A stretch of DNA of 59,108 nt from Candidatus Pullichristensenella avicola (GTDB lineage Bacteria > Bacillota > Clostridia > Christensenellales > Aristaeellaceae): contig DVIA01000036.1 of assembly GCA_018711655.1 (NCBI GenBank), forward strand, positions 1 to 59,108, in the 5' to 3' direction. The notes under the pieces were generated by a model that had not been told where the DNA came from, searched no databases, and saw only the letters and a list, made by a program, of their open reading frames with translations. This document shows positions 16,166-24,636 of the stretch, one piece after another. Position 1 is the stretch's first letter. Each line of letters begins with the position of its first letter. The translations under genes were made by a program, and so were the position numbers.

Positions 16166-16511
16166 CTTTTTCCTCCTCGCGCCTGAGCAGGGCGCTTATG
16201 TGCGCGGCGTATTCAATATTGGTATCCATTTCAAAGATCAATTCCGGGACATAGCGCAGTTCCACGCGCTTTCCCAGTTCGCGGCGGATAAAGCCCGCGG
16301 CGGACTTGAGCGCGGCCATGACGGCCTTGCGCTTTTCCGGTTCCAGAACGCTTACGCGCACTTTGCAGTAGCGCAGATCGCGCGTCACCTCGGCGCGCAG
16401 GATCGACCAGGTGCCGCCAAGGCGCGGGTCGTGCACCTCGTCGCGCAGGATCCGGTCCACCTCGCGGCCCACTTCGGCGCTGATGCGGTCGATGCGGTCA
16501 AAATTCGCCAT
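16146..16511 (-). CDS. rbfA: ribosome-binding factor A
   Basis: 121-aa KH-like 30S maturation factor. Typical start MANFDRIDRISAEVGREVDR, then ILRDEVHDPRL, VRVSVLEPEKRK and GKRVELRYVPELIFEMD. It lies downstream of infB after a 183-base GC-rich gap without a gene. Confidence 0.96.
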   Translation of the reverse strand: MANFDRIDRISAEVGREVDRILRDEVHDPRLGGTWSILRAEVTRDLRYCKVRVSVLEPEKRKAVMAALKSAAGFIRRELGKRVELRYVPELIFEMDTNIEYAAHISALLRREEEKDERHDP

Positions 16512-16694
16512 AGAAAACCTCCTGCGGCGTCTGCCGCTGAAAATCGGGCGTCCGCAAGGAACGCCCGCATGTCCAAGTTCGCCCCGCGTCGCCTGGCGGC
16601 GTCCGCCGGCGAAGGGCTCGCGCCGGTTCGGATGAAGCGCGCCTGCCGGAACACGCGGCGGACGGGGAACCGGCCCCGGCCGCCGCGCGAAACG

Positions 16695-19556
16695 CTACTG
16701 TTCGATTTCTTCCATCTGGAAGCACTCGATGACGTCGCCTTCCTTGATGTCGTTGTAGCTTTCAAAGCCCATGCCGCATTCGTAGCCGGCGGCGACTTCT
16801 CTGGCGTCGTCCTTGAAGCGCTTGAGGGAGTCGATCTTGCCCTCGTGAATGACCACGCTGTCGCGCAGAAGCCGCGCCTGGGCGTTGCGCACCACCTTGC
16901 CGTCGGTGACGTAGCAGCCGGCCACGGTGCCTGCGCCGGTGATTTTGAACACCTGGCGCACCTGCGCGGAGCCGAGCACAACTTCGCGGAACTTGGGCGC
17001 AAGCATGCCCTTCATGGCCTTTTCGACGTCCTCAATGGCGCTGTAGATGACGCGGTAGAGGCGAATGTCGATCTTCTCGCGCTCGGCGATTTCGCGCACG
17101 TTGTTGTCCGGGCGCACGTTGAAGCCGATGATGATGGCGTTGGAAGCCGAGGCCAGCATGATGTCGGTTTCGGTGATCGCGCCCACGCCGCCATGGATGC
17201 AGCGCACGCGCACTTCGTCGTTGGAAAGCTTTTCCAGGGACTGTTTGACCGCCTCCACCGAGCCCTGCACGTCGGCCTTGATGATGAGGTTGAGGTCCTT
17301 GATCTGCCCGGCGGAAATCTGGCTGAACAGATCGTCCAGCGAGGCCTTCTGCTGGTTCTTGATCAGGGCCGCGCGCAGTTTGTCCTTGCGTTCCTCGGCC
17401 ACGCGGCGGGAGAGGCTGTCGTCGTCCACGGCGGTGATGATATCGCCCGCTTCGGGCACATCGTTGAAGCCGATGACCTCCACCGGGTCGGAGGGCAGGG
17501 CTTCCTTGACGCGCTCGCCGCGGTCGTTGACCATGGCGCGCACGCGGCCATAGGCCGTGCCGGCGACGATGGTGTCGCCTACGCGCAGCGTACCGGTTTT
17601 GACCAGCACCGTGGCCACCGGGCCGCGACCCTTGTCCAGACGGGCCTCGACGATGATGCCGCGCGCCTTGCGGTTGGGGTTGGCGCGGTAATCCTGCACC
17701 TCGGCCACCAGCAGGATCATTTCCAGAAGCTGATCCACGCCTTCGCCGGTGATGGCGGAAACGGGCACCATGATGGTATCGCCGCCCCATTCCTCGGCCA
17801 GCAGCCCGTATTCGGTCAATTGCTGCTTGATGCGCTCGGGGTTGGCGCCCACCTTGTCCATCTTGTTGATGGCGACGATGGTCTGCACGCCCGCGGCCTT
17901 GGCGTGGTTGATGGCCTCGATGGTCTGCGGCATGACGCCGTCGTCCGCCGCCACCACGAGGATGGCGATGTCCGTGGCCTGCGCGCCGCGGGCGCGCATG
18001 GCGGTGAAGGCCTCGTGGCCCGGGGTATCGAGGAAGGTGATCTTCTGGCCGCGGATCTCCACGGTGTAGGCGCCGATGTGCTGGGTGATGCCGCCCGCCT
18101 CGCCCGCGGTGACGCGCGTGTTGCGGATATAGTCCAGAAGCGAGGTCTTGCCGTGATCGACGTGGCCCATGATGGTGACCACCGGCGGGCGGGGGAGGAG
18201 ATCCTCCTCGGCGTCCGCGACGTCCTCGTTTTTCAGGGCGTCCTCGGCGGTCTCGGCCAGCTTCATTTCCAGTTCGACGCCGAATTCGGAGCAGACCAGC
18301 TGCGCGGTGTCAAAGTCCAGTTCGTTGTTGATGGTGGCGATGATGCCCAGCATCATCAACTTTTTGATGATCTCGCCGGCCGGCTTGCCGATGCGTTCAG
18401 ACAGATCGCGCACGGTGATGGTCTCGGCGGTCATAAACGCCTTTTCGATCTTCACCGGTTCCGGACGCGGCGCGGCCGCCTGCTGTTTTTTCTTGCGCTT
18501 GCCGCGCACGATCTCGTCGTCCAGCCCGCCGCTGATGTTTACGTCGCGGCGGCGGTTGCGGGTCGCGCGCTCGGGGTCGTTCTGGCGCACATACTGCTTT
18601 TTGTTCGGGTCGTAGTTGCTGACGCGCTCCTTCTCCACCGAAGGGGCGAGGTCAGGCATTTTGCGCCCGAAGCCGCCGGTGCGGCCGCCGCCGAAACGGG
18701 GCGCGCCCTGCGAAGGCCGCGCGCCGCCGGGCGTGCTGCGCTGGCCGGGCGCAGCGGGACGGCTGTAGCCGCCCTGGGGATTGGCGGGGCGGCCGTAGGG
18801 GCCCTGGGGATTGGCGGGACGGCCGTACGGGCCCTGCGGATTGACAGGACGGCCGTAGGGGCCCTGGGGATTGGCGGGGCGACCGTAGGGGCCCTGCGGA
18901 TTGACGGGACGGCCGTAGGGGCCCTGGGGATTGGCAGGGCGGCCGTAAGCCCCGGCATGCGGCTGCGGCTGCGCCTGGCGCTGCTGACGCTGCTGCGCCA
19001 GTTGCCGACGGCGCGCTTCCTCGCTGGCCTCCACCTCGGCCTTGGTCTGCACCACGCGGATGCCGGGCACGAATTTGGGCGCGGCCGGCTTGGGCGCGGG
19101 GGTTTCCCTGGCGGGCGCTTCCTTGGCGGGCGCTTCCTTGGCGGGCGCTTCCATGACGGGCGCCTCCTTGACGGGCGCCTCCTTCGGGGCGGCCTCGGCG
19201 GCGGGCGCCTCGACCGGCTTGGGCGCGGCGGGCGCTTCTGCCTGCGCGGGCGCCTCCTCGACGGGAGCCTGCTTCGGCGCGACTTCAGCGGCGGGCGCTT
19301 CGGCGGGCACTTCCGGCGCCTGCTGGCTGGAATAGGCCGTCATAAACTGCGCCGCGGCCTCGTATTGCTTGTGCAGCGCTTCCTTGGCTTCGCGCTCCTG
19401 ACGCTCGCGCTCTTCGCGGACAAAGTCGTCCGAAATCCTGCGCAGAGCGCTGAGCACGTCCTGCGACTGCCTGCGCAGCCGGGAAACGTCCTCGAGCATT
19501 TTGCCCGCGTTCGCGCTCAGTTCTCTGGTCGCGTCCTGCACCCTGACCTTCGTCAT
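16695..19556 (-). CDS. infB: translation initiation factor IF-2
   Basis: 953-aa GTPase placing initiator tRNA on the 30S subunit. A long N-terminal arm is Ala/Pro/Glu-rich (about 85-165: [16 protein letters not shown]) and carries six to seven copies of a decapeptide YGRPxNPQGP (about 204-267), then an Arg/Lys-rich part and the IF2_N domain ([19 protein letters not shown]). The GTPase domain has G1 [10 protein letters not shown] (about 464-473), DTPGHEAF and NKMDKV; domains II-IV follow. Two ATGs compete: 19565 has GGGAGGG only 1-2 bases away, while 19556 has it about 10 bases away and is preferred. Confidence 0.96.
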   Translation of the reverse strand: MTKVRVQDATRELSANAGKMLEDVSRLRRQSQDVLSALRRISDDFVREERERQEREAKEALHKQYEAAAQFMTAYSSQQAPEVPAEAPAAEVAPKQAPVEEAPAQAEAPAAPKPVEAPAAEAAPKEAPVKEAPVMEAPAKEAPAKEAPARETPAPKPAAPKFVPGIRVVQTKAEVEASEEARRRQLAQQRQQRQAQPQPHAGAYGRPANPQGPYGRPVNPQGPYGRPANPQGPYGRPVNPQGPYGRPANPQGPYGRPANPQGGYSRPAAPGQRSTPGGARPSQGAPRFGGGRTGGFGRKMPDLAPSVEKERVSNYDPNKKQYVRQNDPERATRNRRRDVNISGGLDDEIVRGKRKKKQQAAAPRPEPVKIEKAFMTAETITVRDLSERIGKPAGEIIKKLMMLGIIATINNELDFDTAQLVCSEFGVELEMKLAETAEDALKNEDVADAEEDLLPRPPVVTIMGHVDHGKTSLLDYIRNTRVTAGEAGGITQHIGAYTVEIRGQKITFLDTPGHEAFTAMRARGAQATDIAILVVAADDGVMPQTIEAINHAKAAGVQTIVAINKMDKVGANPERIKQQLTEYGLLAEEWGGDTIMVPVSAITGEGVDQLLEMILLVAEVQDYRANPNRKARGIIVEARLDKGRGPVATVLVKTGTLRVGDTIVAGTAYGRVRAMVNDRGERVKEALPSDPVEVIGFNDVPEAGDIITAVDDDSLSRRVAEERKDKLRAALIKNQQKASLDDLFSQISAGQIKDLNLIIKADVQGSVEAVKQSLEKLSNDEVRVRCIHGGVGAITETDIMLASASNAIIIGFNVRPDNNVREIAEREKIDIRLYRVIYSAIEDVEKAMKGMLAPKFREVVLGSAQVRQVFKITGAGTVAGCYVTDGKVVRNAQARLLRDSVVIHEGKIDSLKRFKDDAREVAAGYECGMGFESYNDIKEGDVIECFQMEEIEQ
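18756..18947 (-). repeat. 30-bp coding repeats in infB
   Basis: Six to seven in-frame units encode [10 protein letters not shown] or [10 protein letters not shown], with A and V versions partly alternating. Period is 30 bases and third positions are also conserved, so expansion by slippage is recent. Confidence 0.95.
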
Positions 19557-19598
19557 TTGGTTCATGCCCTCCCGAATCGTAAATGTAGAAGGAAAATG

Positions 19599-19898
19599 TC
19601 ACGCATTTTCCTGGTCAAACAGCTCCGCCACGCGGTCGGCCATGGCCCGATCGAGCACGGCCACGGCCATGCGGTTTTCCCGGCCGGCGGCCCGGCCCAC
19701 GTCGTCGGCCTCGAAGAGGCGCGCGCCGTGGCTTTCGCAGGCGTTTTTGAGCATTTTGCGCGTGTTCGGCCCCGCGCTGCGATCCAACACGACCAGCGTC
19801 GCGCGGCCCTTGCGCACGGCCTGTGCCGCCGCGTCGGCGCCGCAGGCGAGTTTGCCCGCCCGGGCGCACAGCCCCAGCATATTCAGCGCCTTATTCAC
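19599..19898 (-). CDS. ylxQ: L7Ae/L30e-family RNA-binding protein YlxQ
   Basis: 99-aa K-turn-binding ribosomal-like protein of the nusA operon. Features: [40 protein letters not shown] and NACESHG. It overlaps the end of ylxR by 8 bases and precedes infB, the standard Firmicutes order. Precise role unknown; the family binds structured RNA. Confidence 0.92.
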   Translation of the reverse strand: MNKALNMLGLCARAGKLACGADAAAQAVRKGRATLVVLDRSAGPNTRKMLKNACESHGARLFEADDVGRAAGRENRMAVAVLDRAMADRVAELFDQENA

Positions 19899-20166
19899 CG
19901 CGCCGGAGTTGTTCCTCCAGGGCGTTAAACACCTCGGGGGAAATGGTGGTTTCCAGCGCGCGTTCCAGGGCGCGGGTTTTGCGGGCGCGCTGGAAGCATG
20001 CTTCGCTGGGGCAGATGTATGCGCCGCGGCCCGGGGCCTTGCCCTTGAAATCTATGTGTGCTTCGCCGTCCTGCGGCTTTACCACGCGCAGAAGCTCCGC
20101 CTTGGGCCGCATTTCGCGGCAGGCCACGCACATGCGCATGGGGATCTTTCTCGGCTTGAGCGGCAT
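19891..20166 (-). CDS. rnpM: YlxR / RnpM, DUF448 RNA-binding protein
   Basis: 91-aa YlxR-family protein. The signature is [20 protein letters not shown] near the N terminus, then [20 protein letters not shown]. In B. subtilis the homologue (RnpM) binds RNase P RNA and modulates its activity. The ATG shares one base with the nusA stop. Confidence 0.93.
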   Translation of the reverse strand: MPLKPRKIPMRMCVACREMRPKAELLRVVKPQDGEAHIDFKGKAPGRGAYICPSEACFQRARKTRALERALETTISPEVFNALEEQLRRGE

Positions 20167-21359
20167 CAGGCTTCACCGCCCTGGGGCGCGTCGCCCTCGA
20201 TATCGTCAAGGGCGCTTGCCATTTCCGCCGCCTCGTCCAGATCAAAGCCGTCGTCGGCCAGGACGTCCTCCTCGCCGACCAGTTCGCCTTCGGCGATCAT
20301 TTGCTCGACCTGGCTCTGGGATTTGATGTCGATCTTCCAGCCGGTCAGTTTGGCGGCGAGGCGGGCGTTTTGCCCCTCCTTGCCAATGGCCAGGGAAAGC
20401 TGGTTGTCCGGCACGATGACGCGCGCGCTCTTTTCTCCCTCGGCGGTAAAGACGCTGATGACGCGCGCGGGGTTGAGGGCGTTGGCGATGTACTCGGCCG
20501 GGTCGGACGACCATTTGATGATGTCGATTTTCTCGGTCTTGAGCTCGTTGACCACGTTTTCCACGCGCAGGCCGCGGGGACCTACGCAGGAGCCGACCGC
20601 GTCGATGAGCGGGTCGGTGGAAAACACGGCCATCTTCGTGCGGAAGCCGGCCTCGCGGGCGATGGCCTTGATCTGCACAACGCCGGAAACCAGTTCGGGC
20701 ACCTCCAGTTCAAACAGGCGCTTGACCAGCCCCGGATGCGTGCGCGAAACATACACCTGCGGCCCGCGGCCCTGGCGGGAGACCTCCAGCACATAGACCT
20801 TGATGCGGTCGTTCTGGGCAAGCTCCTCGCCGGGCATCTGCTGGTTGGGCTCGATGACGCCCTCGGTGCGGCCCAGTTCCACATAGACGTTGCGGTTTTC
20901 CACGCGCTGCACGATGGCGGTGAGGATCTCGTTTTCCTTCTGGCTGTATTCGTCGTAGATCACGCCGCGCTCGGCCTCGCGCAGATGTTGCACAACCACC
21001 TGCTTGGCGGTCTGCGCCGCGATGCGGCCGAAATCGCGGGGCGTAACGGGCACTTCCACCAGGTCGCCCAGTTCATAGCGGCGGTCGATTTCGCGGGCCT
21101 CCTGAAGCGTCATTTCGCATTGGGAGTCGGTCACTTCCTCGACCACCGTTTTGCGGGAAAGCACTTCGATTTCGCCCTTATCGCGGTCGATGGAGGCGCG
21201 CACGTTGGCGGTTTTGCCATAGTTTTTCTTATACGCCGAGATCAGCGCCGCCTCGATGGCGGAAAAGAGCACGTCCTTGTTGACACGCCGCTCCTTGGAA
21301 AGATCGTTTACCGCGCGGATGAGTTCGCCAGAATCAATGCCGCCGTTTGTCATGGCCAT
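20166..21359 (-). CDS. nusA: transcription termination/antitermination factor NusA
   Basis: 397-aa RNA-polymerase-bound factor acting in pausing, termination and antitermination. N-terminal RNAP-binding domain ([33 protein letters not shown]), S1 domain ([20 protein letters not shown] ... [10 protein letters not shown]), KH1 ([18 protein letters not shown]) and KH2 ([19 protein letters not shown]). An acidic tail of about 50 residues ends the protein and the C-terminal acidic repeats of E. coli are absent, as usual in Gram-positives. RBS GGAGGTAACGTCC precedes the ATG. Confidence 0.97.
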   Translation of the reverse strand: MAMTNGGIDSGELIRAVNDLSKERRVNKDVLFSAIEAALISAYKKNYGKTANVRASIDRDKGEIEVLSRKTVVEEVTDSQCEMTLQEAREIDRRYELGDLVEVPVTPRDFGRIAAQTAKQVVVQHLREAERGVIYDEYSQKENEILTAIVQRVENRNVYVELGRTEGVIEPNQQMPGEELAQNDRIKVYVLEVSRQGRGPQVYVSRTHPGLVKRLFELEVPELVSGVVQIKAIAREAGFRTKMAVFSTDPLIDAVGSCVGPRGLRVENVVNELKTEKIDIIKWSSDPAEYIANALNPARVISVFTAEGEKSARVIVPDNQLSLAIGKEGQNARLAAKLTGWKIDIKSQSQVEQMIAEGELVGEEDVLADDGFDLDEAAEMASALDDIEGDAPQGGEA

Positions 21360-21371
21360 GGACGTTACCTC

Positions 21372-21869
21372 CTATTTGTTTTCCTTCTGCGCGCCCTCTT
21401 CGGGGAAGAAGGCGTCCAGGTCGCTCTCGTCAAATTCGATCAGCGGGCGCACAACGGCCACTTCCCGGCGGGGGAAGGCCAGTTCGCGCCCGTCGTCCAG
21501 GGCGAGGACGACCGCGTTTTCCACAAGCCCCACCAGTTCGCCCGCGAAGCGCTTGGCGCCCTCCACAGCCCGGTAGGTGTTCAATTCCACGCGCATGCCC
21601 CTGGCGCGCTCAAAATCGCGCTCGGTCTTTAAGGGACGATCCGCGCCCGGGGAAGAAACTTCCATATAGTCGTAATCCACGCGTTCCACCAGCGGCATCA
21701 GCCGGCGATGGAAATTTTCCAGTTCGTCCACCGAAACGCCCTCGCCTGTATCAACATAAAAGCGCAAAAAGCGGCCGGTCGGTTCCTTGACCAGCTCTAC
21801 ATCCACCAATTCCAACTGTAATTCATCCGCGAGCTTTTGCGCGAGGCGCGCCGCATCCTTTACCGGCAT
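21372..21869 (-). CDS. rimP: ribosome maturation factor RimP
   Basis: 165-aa 30S assembly factor, first gene of the nusA-infB operon. Motifs: LQLELVDVELVKEPTGRFLR, YVDTGEGVSVDELENFHRR, and EVSSPGADRPLKTERDFERA. I take the ATG at 21869 (MPVKDAARLAQKL); the frame continues 52 codons upstream but those run over the promoter. Confidence 0.95.
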   Translation of the reverse strand: MPVKDAARLAQKLADELQLELVDVELVKEPTGRFLRFYVDTGEGVSVDELENFHRRLMPLVERVDYDYMEVSSPGADRPLKTERDFERARGMRVELNTYRAVEGAKRFAGELVGLVENAVVLALDDGRELAFPRREVAVVRPLIEFDESDLDAFFPEEGAQKENK

Positions 21870-21974
21870 CGTCTGCCTGCCAGGCAACCAAACCCCTCCA
21901 AACCCGAGTGCGTCACGGAAAATGCCCCGGACAAGGCATCCGGGACCATCCTCAGAATACTTATACCATATTGC

Positions 21975-22003
21975 ATTATACCACGCTTCCGGCCACATTA
22001 CAA
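21975..22003 (-). promoter_or_regulatory. promoter of the rimP-nusA-infB operon
   Basis: Minus strand TTGTAA (22003-21998), 17 bases, TATAAT (21980-21975). Leader of about 100 bases to rimP; I see no NusA-type leader terminator in it. Confidence 0.82.
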
Positions 22004-22156
22004 CCAATTTCGGGAAGAAAAACAAGACTTAATCTTCACTGTCGTGCTAACTTTGCGTTGTTTTTCTCTCCAAGCGGGCCGGAAAGGCTGGAAAAATCCG
22101 GCCCAGGGCCGCTTTTCCGCGCGCGGAAAACGGACGGCTCTGCCAGACAAAGAGAA

Positions 22157-22180
22157 ACCCGACCTGTACAGGCCGGGTCT
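22157..22180 (-). terminator. original terminator of the tRNA operon
   Basis: Minus strand ACCCGGCCTGTACAGGTCGGGT forms a near-perfect hairpin followed by TTCTCTTTG. It sits 25 bases beyond the tRNA-Lys fragment, so it was probably the tRNA terminator before the element integrated. Confidence 0.78.
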
Positions 22181-22204
22181 GAAGAGAAACGGCGCAAGCG
22201 CCGC

Positions 22205-22253
22205 TGGTGACCCATCGGAGATTCGAACTCCGGACACCCTGATTAAAAGTCAG
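22205..22253 (-). other. attL: attachment site: 3' fragment of tRNA-Lys
   Basis: 49 bases identical to 24637-24685, covering the encoded CCA, T-arm and anticodon stem-loop of tRNA-Lys up to the anticodon arm. Identity stops abruptly at 22254. The 5' half of the tRNA is missing, so this is the att copy left at the far end of an integrated element. Confidence 0.96.
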
Positions 22254-22259
22254 AGTGAA

Positions 22260-23132
22260 TTAAGTATACCACGAGTTTGAGGCTGCGGCAATGGCATTGT
22301 TTAACAATTGACGATCAGGATGTGTATAAAATTTTGCGGTGATAGATGGATCCGCGTGGCCGAGCACGTCCGAGAGGGCGCGCATGGATGCGCCGTTGCG
22401 GATGGCGTTTGTTGCCATTGTGTGCCGCAGATCGTGAAGGCGGATGTATGGCAGGTTTAGGCGCCTAAGCAAACTGGAATGGGACTGATCCAGCCCGTTT
22501 GGCGTTAGTGGCACGACGCGGCTGGAACCGAACCGCCAATTCTTTCGGAAGATGGGGAGCAGTTCGTCTGGAATTGGTAGCGTTCGGCGGCCCGCGCGCG
22601 TTTTCGGCGGCTGTTCAACTAGCGTTCCATTGGCGAGCGAGACAAGCTGCCGCTGGATGTTGATCGAGCGCGTTTGGAGCGATATGTCGCTCCAGCGAAG
22701 TCCGACGATTTCCCCGCGTCGCAAGCCAAACAACAGCGCCAGAACCCATGCCATCTGATGCCGATGGTTGAGCGCGACGGCGAGGTATTCGCGGCATTCC
22801 TCGGGCGACCAGGCGGCGCCTGGTCGCGGGTCATGCGCCGGGCGCATGACCGCATCCATCGGCGAGTGTGTGAGCCAGCCCAGGAGGACCGCTGAACGCA
22901 TCGCAGACCGAAGCAGGACGTAGCATTGTTCCGCCGTTCGATGATGGCCCTTGCGCGCGACGCGCGCAAGGCATTCGGCCAGCAGCGGGGCGCTGATGGC
23001 CGTAAGTTCTGTTTTTCCGATGACTGGAACGATGTGCAATCGAATCAGTCCCGAATAGCTGTCAACCGTGCGCGGGCGGAGCCCGCCAGCGCGCAGGGAT
23101 AGCCAGGTATTGAGCCATTCTTCTGCGAGCAT
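22260..23132 (-). CDS. int: tyrosine recombinase / integrase
   Basis: 290-aa phage-type integrase. N-terminal SAM-like core-binding domain (EEWLNTWLSLRAGGLRPRTV, about 3-90), then a catalytic domain with all expected residues: Arg in LLFGLRRGEIVGLRW (about 134-148), Lys in PPKTRAGRRTLPIP, His-x-x-Arg in LHDLRHTMATNAI, His in LGHADPSITA and Tyr in FYTHPDRQ. The usual N-terminal arm-binding domain (about 60 aa) appears absent. AAAGGTG precedes the ATG. It is the outermost gene, its stop next to att as in many tRNA-integrating elements. No frameshift, so it may be active. Confidence 0.96.
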   Translation of the reverse strand: MLAEEWLNTWLSLRAGGLRPRTVDSYSGLIRLHIVPVIGKTELTAISAPLLAECLARVARKGHHRTAEQCYVLLRSAMRSAVLLGWLTHSPMDAVMRPAHDPRPGAAWSPEECREYLAVALNHRHQMAWVLALLFGLRRGEIVGLRWSDISLQTRSINIQRQLVSLANGTLVEQPPKTRAGRRTLPIPDELLPIFRKNWRFGSSRVVPLTPNGLDQSHSSLLRRLNLPYIRLHDLRHTMATNAIRNGASMRALSDVLGHADPSITAKFYTHPDRQLLNNAIAAASNSWYT

Positions 23133-23226
23133 GATATCACCTTTAATCCATTCTAGCGAGGTTTAGAAGAATGAGCAAGGAAGAAAACTTGAAAAGAAAT
23201 GGACAGACACAACATTATCAACGTAC

Positions 23227-23238
23227 TAGTAGTACTAC
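23227..23238. promoter_or_regulatory. 12-bp palindrome between int and the DnaD-like gene
   Basis: AGTAGTACTACT is a perfect palindrome in the divergent intergenic region, within the larger CGTACTAGTAGTACTACTTG. It is followed by an alternating GCGCGTGCGCGCGCGCGCG tract (about 23240-23259). A repressor or excisionase-type site is plausible. Confidence 0.5.
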
Positions 23239-23272
23239 TTGCGCGTGCGCGCGCGCGCGCGAGGGAGAACGC

Positions 23273-23575
23273 ATGCCCATTTTTCAACGGGAACTGTACA
23301 TTGAGGAATTGAAGGCCAGGTATGAGGAGGCGGTCGGGTACAGAATGCAGCCGTTTGTCGAGGCCATGCTCGTTGATAAACTGGAAAATGGGTATGAAAT
23401 TGACGTTCTTGTGAATGCCATTGAGATCACAGGCTGGGCGCCGCGCCCCAGCGCGCATTACCTGCGCGCAATTTTGCAACGCTACGAGGCGGAGGGCATA
23501 TTTACATGGGCCGACGTTGAAGCCGACGCCATTGCGCGTCGGCGGAGAGCCGAACTAAAACGAACAGATTGTTAA
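23273..23575 (+). CDS. DnaD-like domain protein
   Basis: 100-aa protein of the element. Residues about 12-80 fit the DnaD/DnaB_2 helical domain: YEEAVGYRMQPFVEAMLVDK, ENGYEIDVLVNAIEITGW, then YLRAILQRYEAEGIFTWADV, matching the YxxxILxxWxxxGI-T pattern with Tyr in place of Trp. DnaD domains bind DNA and load helicase in Firmicutes chromosomes, plasmids and phages. The ATG at 23273 follows AGGGAGA by 6 bases; the longer frame from 23171 would include the GC tract and is less likely. Suggests the element can initiate or modulate replication. Confidence 0.7.
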   Translation: MPIFQRELYIEELKARYEEAVGYRMQPFVEAMLVDKLENGYEIDVLVNAIEITGWAPRPSAHYLRAILQRYEAEGIFTWADVEADAIARRRRAELKRTDC

Positions 23576-23614
23576 TTATGCAAGTGCATAACGACAGAAA
23601 GGACGTGTATCAAC

Positions 23615-23914
23615 ATGGCATTGCTGTATGACGACGAAGAACGGGCGGCACGGCTGCGCAGAATCCGCCGCGCGGAGTACGCGCGCCGCCGGCGGGACTA
23701 TCGCGGGCGATTTTTGTGCAATTTCAGCGCGGTTCCGCGCGACAGGTATTTGACGATTCGCCTTACAGAGCCCGAGGAGGCCGCTATACGGGATTTGGCG
23801 GCTGCACGGGGGACGACCCTTACAGCGACGGTTCTGGCCGCTGTACGGGCCCTGGGACGGCGCGAGGGGCGTGTCAAGGGTGGCCGCGTCAGCGGCCACT
23901 TGCGCAGCCCTTGA
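23615..23914 (+). CDS. ribbon-helix-helix protein
   Basis: 99 aa. An Arg-rich N-terminal region (EERAARLRRIRRAEYARRRR) is followed by a likely ribbon-helix-helix fold: beta strand YLTIRLTEPEE, helix AAIRDLAAARG, turn TTLTA, helix TVLAAVRALGRR (about 45-82). Such proteins are repressors or relaxosome accessory factors. A 20-bp stem of an inverted repeat covers its last codons and stop. It sits 39 bases after the DnaD-like gene and is probably co-transcribed. No closer match recognised. Confidence 0.6.
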   Translation: MALLYDDEERAARLRRIRRAEYARRRRDYRGRFLCNFSAVPRDRYLTIRLTEPEEAAIRDLAAARGTTLTATVLAAVRALGRREGRVKGGRVSGHLRSP

Positions 23915-23920
23915 CACGCC
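23868..23920. repeat. long inverted repeat at the end of the RHH gene
   Basis: GGCGTGTCAAGGG (23868-23880) and CCCTTGACACGCC (23908-23920) are perfect inverted repeats; inside, TGGCCGC GTCA GCGGCCA continues the stem. Together this gives 20 bp of stem with one 9-base bulge. It overlaps the RHH stop codon. Confidence 0.9.
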
Positions 23921-23941
23921 GTTTCCGGGACAATGGAGAGA

Positions 23942-23971
23942 GGGGCGGCGCCCAGTTATGGGCGCCGCCCC
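23942..23971 (+). terminator. strong hairpin after the RHH gene
   Basis: GGGGCGGCGCCC AGTTAT GGGCGCCGCCCC, a perfect 12-bp stem, followed by TTGTG. It may end the DnaD-RHH transcript, though the T-run is poor and it may serve another role. Confidence 0.5.
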
Positions 23972-24162
23972 TTGTGCGCCACCCCCAGACCAATTCAAGC
24001 CCCCCGCAGGCCCACGGCGGGAGTGACGCGAGCCGCCCCGCAGGGGCGAGGGAGCGGCGGGACGCCGCGGGCCGTCGATCAGCGCACCCAGCCCGGCTTC
24101 GGAGAGAAACGCAAGGCCGCAGGGCGGGCGCACAAACACACCAACCGCGGTGCCTGGAGCGT

Positions 24163-24336
24163 GGCGCAAGTGTGCGCAAAAGACCGGCTTTAGCGAAAGG
24201 CAAGGCGGCCGTGCGGCCGCCGCAGCCCGGAGCGAAGCGGAGACATACGCGGCGGCCGAGGGGCCGCGCGCAAGGGCGGCCACCGGCCAGAGCGCATGTT
24301 TTCGCTAAAGCCTTTTCTTTTGCGCATACTTGCGCC
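24163..24336. repeat. 36-bp inverted repeats around a 101-bp GC core
   Basis: Left arm 24163-24198 (GGCGCAAGTGTGCGCAAAAG, then GACCGGCTTTAGCGAAA) and right arm 24300-24336 (its reverse complement reads GGCGCAAGTATGCGCAAAAG, then AAAAGGCTTTAGCGAAA) match with one substitution and one small indel. The 101-bp interior contains further palindromes, GGCGGCCGTGCGGCCGCC and GCGGCCGAGGGGCCGC. No ORF covers it. Confidence 0.92.
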
Positions 24337-24388
24337 GGGCGGAAGGCGCGCGGTAACGGAGGATTCGCGGGTGGGACGCACTATCCCC

Positions 24389-24417
24389 TTGACATGTGAA
24401 TGTCACCGTGCTATCAT
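24389..24417 (+). promoter_or_regulatory. promoter and operator of the CopG-like gene
   Basis: TTGACA (24389-24394), 17 bases, TATCAT (24412-24417). Overlapping the -35 and spacer is a perfect inverted repeat TGACAT-GTGA-ATGTCA (24390-24405), ideally placed for autorepression by the product of the next gene. Confidence 0.85.
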
Positions 24418-24436
24418 TAAGCGCGGAGGTGGTTTT

Positions 24437-24574
24437 ATGTCTCGTGGCAGACCAATGGTTTCGATCCGACTTGATGTTGAGACGATCGCGAAGTTGAAGG
24501 CGCTTGCTGCTGATCGGGGGACGAACGTGGCCGCGCTTATCCGGGAGGCGGTGATGAATTTGCTTGAATATTAA
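24437..24574 (+). CDS. 45-aa CopG-like transcriptional repressor
   Basis: Minimal ribbon-helix-helix protein: strand MVSIRLDVET, helix IAKLKALAADRG, turn TNVA, helix ALIREAVMNLL. It has the same length as CopG of plasmid pMV158 (45 aa), the classic copy-number repressor that binds a symmetric element in its own promoter. GGAGGTGG lies 5 bases before the ATG. The palindrome in its promoter supports autoregulation. Likely controls element replication or excision; the sequence similarity to CopG is of fold and size, so the function is inferred. Confidence 0.8.
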   Translation: MSRGRPMVSIRLDVETIAKLKALAADRGTNVAALIREAVMNLLEY

Positions 24575-24576
24575 AA

Positions 24577-24602
24577 CCTCTTCCTGTTGCCGCAGGAAGA
24601 GG
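24577..24602 (-). terminator. terminator of the tRNA operon (element-borne)
   Basis: CCTCTTCCTG TTGCCG CAGGAAGAGG, a perfect 10-bp stem. Read on the minus strand it is followed by TTTTAA, so it terminates the tRNA transcript; it also ends the CopG-like gene on the plus strand. Confidence 0.8.
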
Positions 24603-24636
24603 CCTAGCGAGTCTTGCCGCATGAGCAAACGGCAAG

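Larger units (their letters stand above)
23915..24436. other. structured non-coding block of the element
   Basis: About 520 bases with no credible protein. It holds a perfect 12-bp stem hairpin at 23942-23971, a GC-rich stretch (23972-24162) with many short self-complementary runs, and the large inverted repeat 24163-24336. Candidate replication origin, transfer origin or structured RNA; see findings. Confidence 0.6.

Noticed and set aside
15879..19928. A 1349-codon plus-strand open frame over nrnA, rbfA, infB and ylxQ
   Set aside because: Antisense to four recognised genes; composition artefact of GC-rich codons.
23889..24203. A 104-codon minus-strand frame in the element's non-coding block
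   Set aside because: Arg/Pro/Cys-rich with no family features or ribosome-binding site; it runs through strong hairpins.
24163..24336. Retron msr/msd or group II intron RNA at the element's inverted repeat
   Set aside because: No reverse transcriptase is encoded in the element or nearby, and no domain V-like motif was seen.
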